Shown: piece by piece, positions 6,422-14,189 of the stretch
Layout of the letters: every line of letters starts with the position of its first letter
Position numbering within the stretch: position 1 is the first letter of the stretch
From: Spirochaetales bacterium
GTDB lineage: Bacteria > Spirochaetota > Spirochaetia > Sphaerochaetales > Sphaerochaetaceae
DNA: 32,773 nt
Direction of reading: 5' to 3'
NCBI GenBank assembly: GCA_017478205.1
Contig: JAFVDZ010000007.1
Location: 1 to 32,773 of the forward strand
Notes under the pieces: model-generated
Told to the model about the DNA's origin: nothing
The model's input: the letters and a program-made list of their open reading frames with translations, nothing else
Databases searched by the model: none
Translations under genes and position numbers: made by a program

Positions 6422-7558
6422 ATGAATGAATTTACAATCCTGCTTGTCTTATTGACTTTCAATATATTATTGCTTGTAATCCTGCTTATCAGAACAGGAA
6501 GAGGCGGTGCAGAAAATCGCCTTCTTCGCCTTGGAAGAGAACAGTCTAGGGAACTTAGCGATTCTCTTTCATCTTTCAGAGAAACTCTCGATAGACGCTT
6601 TGATGTTCTAGATGAGAGAAATAGGAATCTTCAATCTTCTCTCAACCAGAGTATGGATATGATGAGAAGAGACAATTCAGTACAGCTTGAAAGGATGCGT
6701 CTAACTGTAGATGAAAGACTGCAAAGTACTTTGGAAACGAGACTAACTAAGTCCTTTGAACAAGTACAGCAACAGCTTGAATCTGTTTATAAGGGACTTG
6801 GAGAGATGCAGGGGCTTGCTAAGAGTGTTGGTGATCTCTCTCGTCTCTTTTCCAATGTCAAAACACGTGGTGTATGGGGTGAAGTTCAGGTTCAGTCTAT
6901 TTTGTCAGAGGTCCTTACAAATGACCAATATGTGGTAAATTTCCATCCTAGAGCAAAATCTCAAGAGGTTGTGGAGTTTGCGATCAAGCTGCCAGGAAAA
7001 GGCGATAATGAGTCTGTCTACCTTCCTATCGATTCCAAATTCCCTCGTGAAGATTATGAAAATTTCCTTTTTGCGCAGGAAAATGGAGATGTCGAAGGAA
7101 TAAAATTCTATAGAAAGGCGATGCAGGCAAGAGTAATTTCTGAAGCAAGAGATATCAAGGATAAGTATATTAACCCTCCTGTTACTACAGACTTTGCAAT
7201 TCTCTTTTTGCCAACAGAATCTCTCTATGCCGAGCTGCTTTCCATCCCGGGTCTTGCAAGTGAACTTCAAAATTCGTTCCGTATAACCTTGGCAGGGCCA
7301 TCAACTCTAGCTTCTTTGATCAACTCTTTGCAGATGGGTTTCAAGACACTTGCTGTAGAAAAGCGAAGCTATGAGGTCTGGAAGTTGTTTGCAAGGATGA
7401 AGAAGAGCTTCTTGAGTTTCTCTGAAGAGTTGAAGATAGCTGAAAAGAGTGTCGATATGGCTGCGCGCAAGCTTGAAAATCTATCTCAGAAGTCTGGAAA
7501 AATTGAAGCAAGACTTTCCAGTATGGAAATTCCTGAAGTTGACTCTATCGAAGAGTAA
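6422..7558 (+). CDS. rmuC: DNA recombination protein RmuC
   Basis: RmuC-family proteins limit inversions at short inverted repeats and carry a nuclease-like core. Here residues 3-23 form one membrane segment, ~35-135 a long coiled coil rich in Arg, Glu and Gln, and ~140-340 the conserved domain with TRGVWGEVQVQSILSEVL, LPIDSKFPREDYE, and a TTDFAILFLPTESLYAEL segment. The length of 378 is usual. The ATG at 6422 has no properly spaced ribosome-binding site. A -10-like TATTAT (6410-6415) would place transcription start at the ATG, so it may be read from a leaderless message. The gene follows the metQ terminator and is probably its own unit. Confidence 0.92.
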   Translation: MNEFTILLVLLTFNILLLVILLIRTGRGGAENRLLRLGREQSRELSDSLSSFRETLDRRFDVLDERNRNLQSSLNQSMDMMRRDNSVQLERMRLTVDERLQSTLETRLTKSFEQVQQQLESVYKGLGEMQGLAKSVGDLSRLFSNVKTRGVWGEVQVQSILSEVLTNDQYVVNFHPRAKSQEVVEFAIKLPGKGDNESVYLPIDSKFPREDYENFLFAQENGDVEGIKFYRKAMQARVISEARDIKDKYINPPVTTDFAILFLPTESLYAELLSIPGLASELQNSFRITLAGPSTLASLINSLQMGFKTLAVEKRSYEVWKLFARMKKSFLSFSEELKIAEKSVDMAARKLENLSQKSGKIEARLSSMEIPEVDSIEE

Positions 7559-7620
7559 TGTATATTTATACGCTGAATATTGCATAAATAGTTGACTAAC
7601 AGAGCGTCAGTTTTTATTCT
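7557..7620 (+). promoter_or_regulatory. Promoter of the ornithine carbamoyltransferase gene with an ARG-box-like palindrome
   Basis: TTGACT (7592-7597) and TATTCT (7615-7620) are spaced by 17 bases. Just upstream, 7557-7574 contains a palindrome centred on gtatatttatac that agrees with most positions of the E. coli ARG-box consensus. A second partial match (tgaatattgcat) begins at 7574. The spacing between the two is not the usual 21 bases, so the operator is tentative while the promoter is better supported. Confidence 0.5.
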
Positions 7621-7638
7621 TCACATCATAGGAGACTA

Positions 7639-8658
7639 ATGATTATGAACCTCAAGGGAAGAAGCTTTCTTACTCTTAAAGATTATTCTAAAGAAGAGAT
7701 ACTATATCTCATCTCGCTTTCGGCTGAACTCAAGAAGAAAAAGAAGCATCAGGAATGTGCTGATGGTGTTAAAGGAAAGCTTCTTCAGGACAAGAACGTT
7801 GTTCTCCTTTTTGATAAGACATCAACAAGAACACGCTGTTCGTTCGAAGTTGCATGTTTCGATGAAGGTGCCGGAGTTACCTTCCTGACCAATAGCCAGA
7901 TGGGCAAGAAAGAGTCTCTGGAGGATACAGCTAACGTCCTTGGACGAATGTACGATGGTATCGAATACCGTGGTTTTGCACATAAGATTGTAGAAGATCT
8001 TGCTAAGTATTCAGGGGTACCTGTATGGAATGGCCTTACTGATGATGATCATCCAACTCAGGTTCTTGCCGACTTCCTTACAGCACAGGAACATCTGAAC
8101 AAGCCTTTTGAAGAGATGAAGCTCTGCTTTGTTGGTGATGGCAGAAACAATGTTGCAAATGCACTCTTCATTGGAGCAACAAAGGTTGGTATGGATTTTG
8201 CAATAGCTGCCCCTAAATCACTTTTCCCATCCGATAAGCTAAGAAGAGAGTGTGAAGAGTTTGCGAAAGAAAGCGGCTCCAAGATTACAATCACTGATGA
8301 TGTGAAGGAAGCAGTAACGGGTGCAGATGTCATCTATACCGATATCTGGTGTTCTATGGGTGAAGAGGATAAGATGGCTGAGCGTATTGCTCTTTTGAAG
8401 CCTTATCAGGTAAATGACGATCTAATGGCTGCAACTGGTAACCCAAAATGTCTTTTCGAGCATTGTCTTCCTTCTTTCCATGACCTTGAGACCACAATAG
8501 GTAAATATGTAAAGGAAACCTTCGGTCTTGATGAGATGGAAGTAACAGATAAAGTTTTCAGAAGCAAGAATAGCGTTGTATTCGATGAAGCTGAAAACAG
8601 AATGCATACTATCAAGGCTGTAATGGTCGCAACTCTTTCTGATTCGCTGAATTACTGA
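7639..8658 (+). CDS. argF: Ornithine carbamoyltransferase
   Basis: The enzyme joins carbamoyl phosphate and ornithine to give citrulline, or runs in reverse in arginine breakdown. The carbamoyl-phosphate loop S62-T-R-T-R66, the HPTQ motif (138-141), the ornithine-contact D235 in [10 protein letters not shown], and HCLPSFH (275-281) are all present. The last motif is normally HCLPAFH/HCLPAYH, so Ala is replaced by Ser. With 339 residues and the [24 protein letters not shown] block it is close to the E. coli ArgF/ArcB type. Without arcA or arcC nearby, anabolic and catabolic roles cannot be separated, so the symbol could equally be arcB. aggag at 7630-7634 serves the first ATG; the ATG at 7645 is also possible. 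Confidence 0.92.
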   Translation: MIMNLKGRSFLTLKDYSKEEILYLISLSAELKKKKKHQECADGVKGKLLQDKNVVLLFDKTSTRTRCSFEVACFDEGAGVTFLTNSQMGKKESLEDTANVLGRMYDGIEYRGFAHKIVEDLAKYSGVPVWNGLTDDDHPTQVLADFLTAQEHLNKPFEEMKLCFVGDGRNNVANALFIGATKVGMDFAIAAPKSLFPSDKLRRECEEFAKESGSKITITDDVKEAVTGADVIYTDIWCSMGEEDKMAERIALLKPYQVNDDLMAATGNPKCLFEHCLPSFHDLETTIGKYVKETFGLDEMEVTDKVFRSKNSVVFDEAENRMHTIKAVMVATLSDSLNY

Positions 8659-8672
8659 TAATTTGACTCATT

Positions 8673-8706
8673 CCTGGCAGTGTTTCACTGTCAGGATATT
8701 TTTTTG
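8673..8706 (+). terminator. Intrinsic terminator after ornithine carbamoyltransferase
   Basis: Cctggcagtg and cactgtcagg form a 10-bp stem with one wobble between 8673 and 8695, followed by a T-rich tract ending near 8706. Confidence 0.85.
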
Positions 8707-8812
8707 TCTTCTGTAGATAACATAATCTAGATTTTATTCTAATTTCGGAATGATTATATTAGATAATATATATTTTTATGTTAATCATTCTTTTTTGACA
8801 GAATATCTTTTC

Positions 8813-8841
8813 TTGTTTTTTTTAATCTGACATTGTTAAAT
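8813..8841 (+). promoter_or_regulatory. Possible leaderless promoter of the TetR gene
   Basis: TTGTTT (8813-8818) and TTAAAT (8836-8841) are 17 bases apart and predict a start at about 8848, the A of the ATG. A perfect TTGACA also occurs at 8795-8800 but its spacing to a -10 (22 bases to TAATCT) is too long. No ribosome-binding site is visible before the gene. Confidence 0.35.
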
Positions 8842-8847
8842 ATATGT

Positions 8848-9447
8848 ATGCCTAAGAAAATAGATCACGAAAAAAGAAAGATTAACATTTTGAAGACTGC
8901 TCTTGAGGTATTCTCAGAGGAGGGATACAAGGAAAGTAATCTTTCTCTGATCGCAGATCGCTGTGGGCTTTCTCGTCCAACGCTCTATCAATATTTCAAG
9001 GATAAGGAGCAGATCTATTACTTTGCTGTCAAGTTGATCACAGGCAGAATGTTCACACAGTATTCCTCTGTTGCCTTCGATTCCAAGTATGGTGATGAAG
9101 CAGATAGGATTATCTGGATCTGTGATGACATTATCGATCAAGCTAGGCAGAATGAGGGTGCGCTCCGATCTCTAATGGATGTAATGCTTCAACAGAAGAA
9201 GGAAAACATCGACTTTTCTGAAATTATTGAAAAGAGAACCAAGAAATTATCCATTCTTTTCAAGCGTCTTTTGCGTCTCGGTATCCACAATGGCACTTTC
9301 AAGAAAGAAGTAAATATCGAAATGGTTTCTTCTCATATATACACACTCCTTGAGTGCTTCTGCTTCCAGATTGCTTTCCTTGGAAGCTTTGACAAGGAAA
9401 GCTCAAAGGACTTTGTAGAAACCTATATTCAATTTTTCAGGGCATGA
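8848..9447 (+). CDS. TetR/AcrR-family transcriptional regulator
   Basis: Residues ~10-55 form the TetR helix-turn-helix: ILKTALEVFSEEGYKESNLS, then LIADRCGLSRPTLYQYFKDKEQIYY. These proteins repress nearby or distant genes until a small ligand binds the variable C-terminal half. The 199-residue length is normal. The ATG at 8848 is preferred over an upstream TTG at 8833, which would add five atypical residues. No Shine-Dalgarno is seen. Its target may be itself or clpB downstream (82-base gap, same strand), but nothing in the sequence proves either. Confidence 0.85.
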   Translation: MPKKIDHEKRKINILKTALEVFSEEGYKESNLSLIADRCGLSRPTLYQYFKDKEQIYYFAVKLITGRMFTQYSSVAFDSKYGDEADRIIWICDDIIDQARQNEGALRSLMDVMLQQKKENIDFSEIIEKRTKKLSILFKRLLRLGIHNGTFKKEVNIEMVSSHIYTLLECFCFQIAFLGSFDKESSKDFVETYIQFFRA

Positions 9448-9529
9448 TATTGCCGTTTTGAACTTCTGTTATTACTTTTCACATGTGTGTTAGGGAGCTT
9501 CTTTTAAAGCTGATAAAAGGAGTTTAATT

Positions 9530-12100
9530 ATGGATTTCAGTAAATATACAGTAAAAATGCAGGAGGCCATCCAGCAAGCCGTTGGCTATGCAGGAGATAA
9601 GGGCTCCAGCCAGATTGAAAACAGCCACATTCTCATGTCTCTTCTAGACCAGAAGGAAGGCGTTGCCAGACCTCTTTTTGAGAAGCTTGGCTGCAATGTC
9701 GATTCTATCGAGAATGGACTTGAAAACATTATAGACAGTCTTCCAAAGGCCTATGGTGATGTCCAACGTGGTTTGAGTCAGAGTGCATATGCAACACTTA
9801 TGGCTGCTGAGAAGATTGCAAGAAACTTCAAGGATGAATATGTCTCGGCAGAGCACTTTATCCTTGCAATCTTTGACCAGGGTGGAAAGGAAAAGGATCT
9901 TCTGATAAGACTGGGTGCGTCAAAGGAAGGTATCCTCAAAGCCTTGCAGGCAATTAGAGGAAACCAGAGGGTGACTAGCCAGGATCCTGAAGCAAGTTAT
10001 CAGGTCCTCGATAAATATACTCGCGATATGACTCGCATGGCCCGTGAAGATAAGCTTGACCCTGTCATTGGTCGAGATGAAGAGATCAGAAGGGTAATGC
10101 AGGTCCTTTGTAGAAAGACAAAGAACAACCCTGTTCTTATCGGTGAGCCAGGTGTTGGTAAGACTGCAATCGTAGAGGGCCTTGCTCAGAGAATTGCCAA
10201 GAAGGATGTCCCTGAATCATTGAAGGATAAGAGACTTCTTTCTCTTGATGTCGGTGCTCTCGTTGCAGGTGCTAAGTTCCGAGGTGAATTTGAAGAAAGA
10301 CTTAAAGGTGTAATTACAGAAGTTGCTGCTAGCAATGGAAATGTAATTCTCTTCATCGATGAGCTCCACACAATTGTTGGAGCTGGCGCATCCGAAGGCT
10401 CTACAGATGCATCGAATCTCATCAAACCAGCGCTTGCCAGAGGTGAGCTGCATGCTATCGGTGCGACAACTTTGGACGAGTACAGAAAGTATATCGAGAC
10501 AGATAAAGCACTCGAAAGAAGATTCCAGCCTGTTTATACGAAGGAACCTACAGTAGAAGACACAATTGCAATTCTTCGTGGTCTTCAACCAAAGTATGAG
10601 GTCCATCATGGTGTGAGGATCAAGGATGAGGCGCTAGTTGCTGCTGCAACTCTTTCTGATAGATACATCACCAATAGATTCCTCCCAGATAAGGCAATCG
10701 ACCTTGTCGATGAAGCTGCGAGCCAGCTGAAGATGGAGATTGAAAGCCAGCCTGAGGAACTCGATAAGATCGACAGAAAGATGCTCCAGCTATCTGTTGA
10801 GAAGAGTGCACTTGCAAGAGAAGAAGATCAGGCAAGTAAGGAACGCTTACAAAAGATAGAGCAGGAGCTTTCAGAGCTTAAAGGACAGCACGATGCTCTT
10901 CATTTGCAGTGGCAGAATGAAAAGAGTGCAATTGAGGGCCTCAAGCAGAAAAAGGGTGAAATCGATCGCCTGAGAAGTGAGATGGAAGCGTGCGAAAGGG
11001 ATGCTCGTCTTGAGAGAGCTGCAGAAATCAAATACGGTATCATTCCTCAGAAAATGAAAGAGATTGCTGAGATGGAAGCTGCGCTTGAGAAGAGAAAAGA
11101 TTCAGATCGCCATCTACTTCGTGAAGAGGTCACAGAGGACGATATTGCAAGAATTGTCTCTAACTGGACTGGTGTTCCTGTTGCCAAGATGATGGGCTCT
11201 GAGATGGAAAAATATCTCAATCTGGAGTCGACACTCTCATCTGAGGTCATCGGACAGGATGAAGCTATCAGGGCAGTTGCAAATGCGATCAGAAGAAACA
11301 AGACAGGTATCGGTGATGAACACAGACCTCTTGGTTCCTTCCTGTTCGCAGGTCCAACCGGTGTTGGTAAGACACTGCTTGCCAAGGTTCTCGCATCCTT
11401 CCTCTTTGATGATGAGAAGGCTTTGACCAGGATAGATATGTCTGAATACATGGAGAAGTATTCAGTGTCCCGTCTTATCGGCGCACCTCCTGGATATGTT
11501 GGATACGATCAGGGAGGACAGCTTACAGAGGTCGTCAGAAGAAGACCATACTCTGTAATCTTGTTCGATGAGATCGAAAAGGCACATCCAGATGTATTCA
11601 ATATCCTGCTTCAGGTATTGGATGATGGCCGTCTTACAGATGGACAGGGTAGAGTTGTCGACTTTACAAATACCATCATCATAATGACAAGTAATCTTGG
11701 ATCTCAGGAAATTCTTGCATCCGGAGGCAATTTGGCAAAGGAGAAGGTCCTGTCGATTCTCGAAGGCAGCTTCAAGCCAGAGTTTATAAATCGTATCGAT
11801 GAGATCGTAGTCTTCAATCCACTTGGAAAGGCTCAAGTCGAGAAGATTGTCACACTGCAGCTTGAAATGCTTCGCTCTCGCCTTCAGAAGAGAGGCTACA
11901 GCCTCACTTGGGATAGTGAGATTACTGCATTCATTGGAAAGGTCGGCTTCGACCCAGCCTTTGGTGCAAGACCAATCAGGAGAGCTATCCAGAACGAGAT
12001 CGAAAATGCACTTGCAAAGACAATGCTTTCTGGTGTTCTTACAACAGAAAAGCCAATCAAGCTTGTGCTCGATGGTGAAGATGTCAAGATAGTGCAGTAA
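9530..12100 (+). CDS. clpB: ATP-dependent protein disaggregase ClpB
   Basis: ClpB pulls proteins out of aggregates together with DnaK. The order is complete: double Clp_N repeat (1-145), first AAA+ module with Walker A GEPGVGKT (205-212) and FIDELHT, long middle coiled coil (~400-525) as needed for DnaK contact, and second AAA+ module with Walker A GPTGVGKT (608-615), the pore loop around GYVGYD and [10 protein letters not shown]. The length of 856 matches the family. Aaaagg(ag) at 9514-9520 gives the ATG. I see no CIRCE element or sigma-32-like promoter upstream. Its terminator lies inside the convergent gene. Confidence 0.97.
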   Translation: MDFSKYTVKMQEAIQQAVGYAGDKGSSQIENSHILMSLLDQKEGVARPLFEKLGCNVDSIENGLENIIDSLPKAYGDVQRGLSQSAYATLMAAEKIARNFKDEYVSAEHFILAIFDQGGKEKDLLIRLGASKEGILKALQAIRGNQRVTSQDPEASYQVLDKYTRDMTRMAREDKLDPVIGRDEEIRRVMQVLCRKTKNNPVLIGEPGVGKTAIVEGLAQRIAKKDVPESLKDKRLLSLDVGALVAGAKFRGEFEERLKGVITEVAASNGNVILFIDELHTIVGAGASEGSTDASNLIKPALARGELHAIGATTLDEYRKYIETDKALERRFQPVYTKEPTVEDTIAILRGLQPKYEVHHGVRIKDEALVAAATLSDRYITNRFLPDKAIDLVDEAASQLKMEIESQPEELDKIDRKMLQLSVEKSALAREEDQASKERLQKIEQELSELKGQHDALHLQWQNEKSAIEGLKQKKGEIDRLRSEMEACERDARLERAAEIKYGIIPQKMKEIAEMEAALEKRKDSDRHLLREEVTEDDIARIVSNWTGVPVAKMMGSEMEKYLNLESTLSSEVIGQDEAIRAVANAIRRNKTGIGDEHRPLGSFLFAGPTGVGKTLLAKVLASFLFDDEKALTRIDMSEYMEKYSVSRLIGAPPGYVGYDQGGQLTEVVRRRPYSVILFDEIEKAHPDVFNILLQVLDDGRLTDGQGRVVDFTNTIIIMTSNLGSQEILASGGNLAKEKVLSILEGSFKPEFINRIDEIVVFNPLGKAQVEKIVTLQLEMLRSRLQKRGYSLTWDSEITAFIGKVGFDPAFGARPIRRAIQNEIENALAKTMLSGVLTTEKPIKLVLDGEDVKIVQ

Positions 12101-12644
12101 GCAGTCTATTATAGGCCTCAGGAGTATCTATATCACTCACTGAGGCTATATCCTCCTTATAGAGGTATAGACCATTTTCTTTAAGGAGCATTTTTAATGG
12201 AATGCTCCTTTTTTTTGCCTTCCTGACAATCTCCTTTGTCAATGCAACAGGGTGTCCAGGTATTCCTTCATGGCAGGGTCTTGCACATGGATGTTTTGAA
12301 ATGCTCATTTCAGCTCTCAAAAAGTGTTCTCGTGTTAGTAAGGGTAGGTCAGATGTAGAGATCAATACATCTTCGTCTACCTGATTCAAGGCAGCATCTA
12401 TACTGCTTTCCTGACCTGTTTCATAGAGTGGATTGAAAACTTCTTTTACCTTGTATCTTTTGATGATCTCAAGGATTTTTTCTCGCTCATAACCTGTGAC
12501 TACAAGTACATCATCTGTGTATGTGAGTGCATTTTTTAGTGCTTCTTCAAAAACAGTACTCTCCCTGAATGGAAGGAGGAGTTTGTTTTCTCCTCGCATT
12601 CTTCTTGAAAGACCTGCGGCTAACAGTACAATCTTCATGGACAT
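12084..12644 (-). CDS. MobA/MocA-like nucleotidyltransferase
   Basis: This belongs to the NTP_transf_3 family, whose best-known members attach CMP or GMP to the molybdenum cofactor. The nucleotide loop is at the start (VLLAAGLSRRMRGENKLLLP, ~5-24) with the G-S-R-M-x-x-N-K signature, and the metal-binding STSDLPLL is at ~95-102. The 'GIPGHPVALTKE' segment and 186-residue length agree with MocA/YgfJ-type proteins. No molybdenum-related gene is nearby, so the substrate is open. The start ATG has AAGGGG six bases upstream. Its 3' end overlaps clpB by 17 bases, and it is divergent from the DUF554 gene. Confidence 0.8.
   Translation of the reverse strand: MSMKIVLLAAGLSRRMRGENKLLLPFRESTVFEEALKNALTYTDDVLVVTGYEREKILEIIKRYKVKEVFNPLYETGQESSIDAALNQVDEDVLISTSDLPLLTREHFLRAEMSISKHPCARPCHEGIPGHPVALTKEIVRKAKKRSIPLKMLLKENGLYLYKEDIASVSDIDTPEAYNRLLTALS
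12183..12216 (+). terminator. clpB terminator, located inside the opposite-strand gene
   Basis: Aaggagcatt (12183-12192) pairs perfectly with aatgctcctt (12201-12210) around an 8-base loop, followed by six more Ts. It is oriented to end clpB transcription, about 80 bases after the clpB stop, and is entirely within the coding part of the convergent MocA-like gene. Confidence 0.85.
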
Positions 12645-12666
12645 AGAAACCCCTTGTTTTTATAAT
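12638..12666 (+). promoter_or_regulatory. Promoter of the DUF554 gene
   Basis: TGGACA (12638-12643) and TATAAT (12661-12666) are 17 bases apart, near-consensus. The predicted start of transcription (~12673) leaves only about 4 bases before the ATG at 12677 and no ribosome-binding site. The -35 box overlaps the first codons of the divergent gene. Confidence 0.6.
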
Positions 12667-12676
12667 AGCACACATT

Positions 12677-13372
12677 ATGATAGCAACCTTCATCAACGCA
12701 CTTGCAGTAATATTGGGTGCTTTTTTTGGCTTGATCCTTGGAAAGAAGATAACAGAGAGCTTCAAGACTGTCGTCATGCTCTCTGCTGGTGTTACGACAC
12801 TGGTAATTGGAATAGAGATGGCGCTCGATGCTCCATCCTCGATTGCAAACCTTTTTTCCCTTATCTTGGGTGGCTTTATCGGCTTTGCCTTGAAGATCGA
12901 GGATAGGATACTCTCTCTTGGAGATAGGATCGAACGACTCACAGGAAAAAATGAAGGTAGTGGTTCCTTCGCAAAGGGCTTTCTCAACTCATCCCTCCTG
13001 TTTTGTACAGGAGCAATGAGTATCGTTGGCTCGATTGCGGCAGGTACAAGAGGGGATTACGAACTCATCTTGATAAAGTCTATCATGGATGGTTTCATGG
13101 CTGTTGTATTTGCCTCGACCTATGGTCTTGGTGTATTTGCATCTACCATCGCCATCATAATCTACCAAGGGTTCTTTACTCTCTTTGGTGGAGTGATCGA
13201 GCCACTTCTTGGAAGTGATGGAATTGGTGCAATGGCATCAACAGGTGGCCTTTTACTTATCTTCCTTGCCTTGAATCTTCTTTCGCTCAGAGATTGCAAG
13301 ACTGGAAATTTCCTACCGTCTCTTTTGCTTGCCCCTTTGATGCAGTATCTCTATAGTCTCTTGCCACTCTAG
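12677..13372 (+). CDS. DUF554-family membrane protein
   Basis: This is a 231-residue protein with about seven hydrophobic segments. It carries the family hallmarks GAFFGLILGKKI (~13-24), the internal IGFALKIEDRI, FLNSSLLFCTGAMSIVGSI (~103-121) and DGFMAVVFASTYGLGV (~138-153). DUF554 proteins (YdfK-like) are probable transporters of unknown substrate. The message appears to be leaderless or nearly so. The last 86 bases overlap the 3' end of the opposite-strand gene. Confidence 0.88.
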   Translation: MIATFINALAVILGAFFGLILGKKITESFKTVVMLSAGVTTLVIGIEMALDAPSSIANLFSLILGGFIGFALKIEDRILSLGDRIERLTGKNEGSGSFAKGFLNSSLLFCTGAMSIVGSIAAGTRGDYELILIKSIMDGFMAVVFASTYGLGVFASTIAIIIYQGFFTLFGGVIEPLLGSDGIGAMASTGGLLLIFLALNLLSLRDCKTGNFLPSLLLAPLMQYLYSLLPL

Positions 13373-14054
13373 AGATCAGAAGAAATCCCTTGTCACTTGG
13401 GAAATAACCCGTTCTTTCCTCTCCGATGGCAAAGTCTGGTTGAGGAAGGACCAATCCTGGTGTGATGAAATCTTCATCAGGCAGGACACTCAGTGTTCCA
13501 TCCTCGCCAGTTTGTGTCATCCTCTTCATGGCACCTGATGGAATTGGCCAGCATTTTCCCTTCGAAAAGAGAAGTCCTTCTACCTCCATCCTGCCATCTA
13601 ACATGAAGGTTCTCTGCACAAGACCTGCCTGTGGTGCTATGTATGCCCGAGCAAGAGCTCCCTTCAGCCAAAGAATTTCATCCTCAGTTATCTTTTTCCC
13701 GGTATATATCTTCAATATGCCATCGTTTGCTGTTGCCAGAGTAATAAGTCTGTTTTCTCCACGATTTGTCTTGAGATACTCAAGTACCTTTGTTGCTTCC
13801 TGCTTCCTGTTTGGCAAAAGATGATTCCATAGCTTTGAAAACTCTGTGTTGTTGAGCTTCTTTGCAATTTTGATGCAGCTGTTGTTTTCATCAAGATATG
13901 AAGGGTAGTATGTCTCGATATATCTGTAGAAAGCTGCCAGAGCCGCCCTCTCTCTCCTGCTTAGTTTCTTATCCTTGAGAAGAGCGTCCAAGGCAGTATC
14001 AAGAACCTCCAAACTCTTTCCATTCTTGTTAAATAAGTCAATGAAAGATTCCAT
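13287..14054 (-). CDS. Unrecognised protein of 255 residues
   Basis: I do not recognise a family. The start is solid: aggagg five bases before the ATG at 14052-14054, and coding runs without breaks. The first ~110 residues look helical and charged (KKLSRRERAALAAFYRYIET). Residues ~110-225 look like a mixed beta domain with several Gly/Pro turns (GKCWPIPSGAMKRM, PGLVLPQPDFAIGEERTGYF). There is no signal peptide or membrane segment. The last ~28 residues lie opposite the DUF554 gene, an unusually long tail-to-tail overlap, so this end could be an extension caused by a lost stop. It is downstream of glgP on the same strand but separated by a strong terminator. Confidence 0.65.
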   Translation of the reverse strand: MESFIDLFNKNGKSLEVLDTALDALLKDKKLSRRERAALAAFYRYIETYYPSYLDENNSCIKIAKKLNNTEFSKLWNHLLPNRKQEATKVLEYLKTNRGENRLITLATANDGILKIYTGKKITEDEILWLKGALARAYIAPQAGLVQRTFMLDGRMEVEGLLFSKGKCWPIPSGAMKRMTQTGEDGTLSVLPDEDFITPGLVLPQPDFAIGEERTGYFPSDKGFLLISRVARDYRDTASKGQAKETVGNFQSCNL

Positions 14055-14133
14055 TATGTCCTCCTAGTAGAAATGGTATGAAAAAAGAGGGGAGGAAAAT
14101 GGAAGATGAGAACCCATTTTTCGGTAAATTGGT

Positions 14134-14169
14134 TAAAAAAAATGCATCCCAGGATGACCTGAGATGCAT
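14134..14169 (-). terminator. Intrinsic terminator after glgP
   Basis: On the minus strand atgcatctcagg pairs with cctgggatgcat around a 4-base loop, 12 bp with one wobble, followed by eight Ts (the A run at 14134-14141). It begins about 20 bases after the glgP stop. Confidence 0.9.
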
Positions 14170-14189
14170 AACAATGATCTTTATAGATA

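Noticed and set aside
9448-9529. CIRCE heat-shock operator before clpB
   Set aside because: The agcttcttttaaagct inverted sequence does not match ttagcactc-n9-gagtgctaa.
12496-12906. Open frames in other phases opposite or within clear genes, for example here and at 25368-25667, 27336-28226 and 30443-31249
   Set aside because: They lie over well-supported genes, have no ribosome-binding sites and encode no recognisable protein. They are a side effect of biased codon use.
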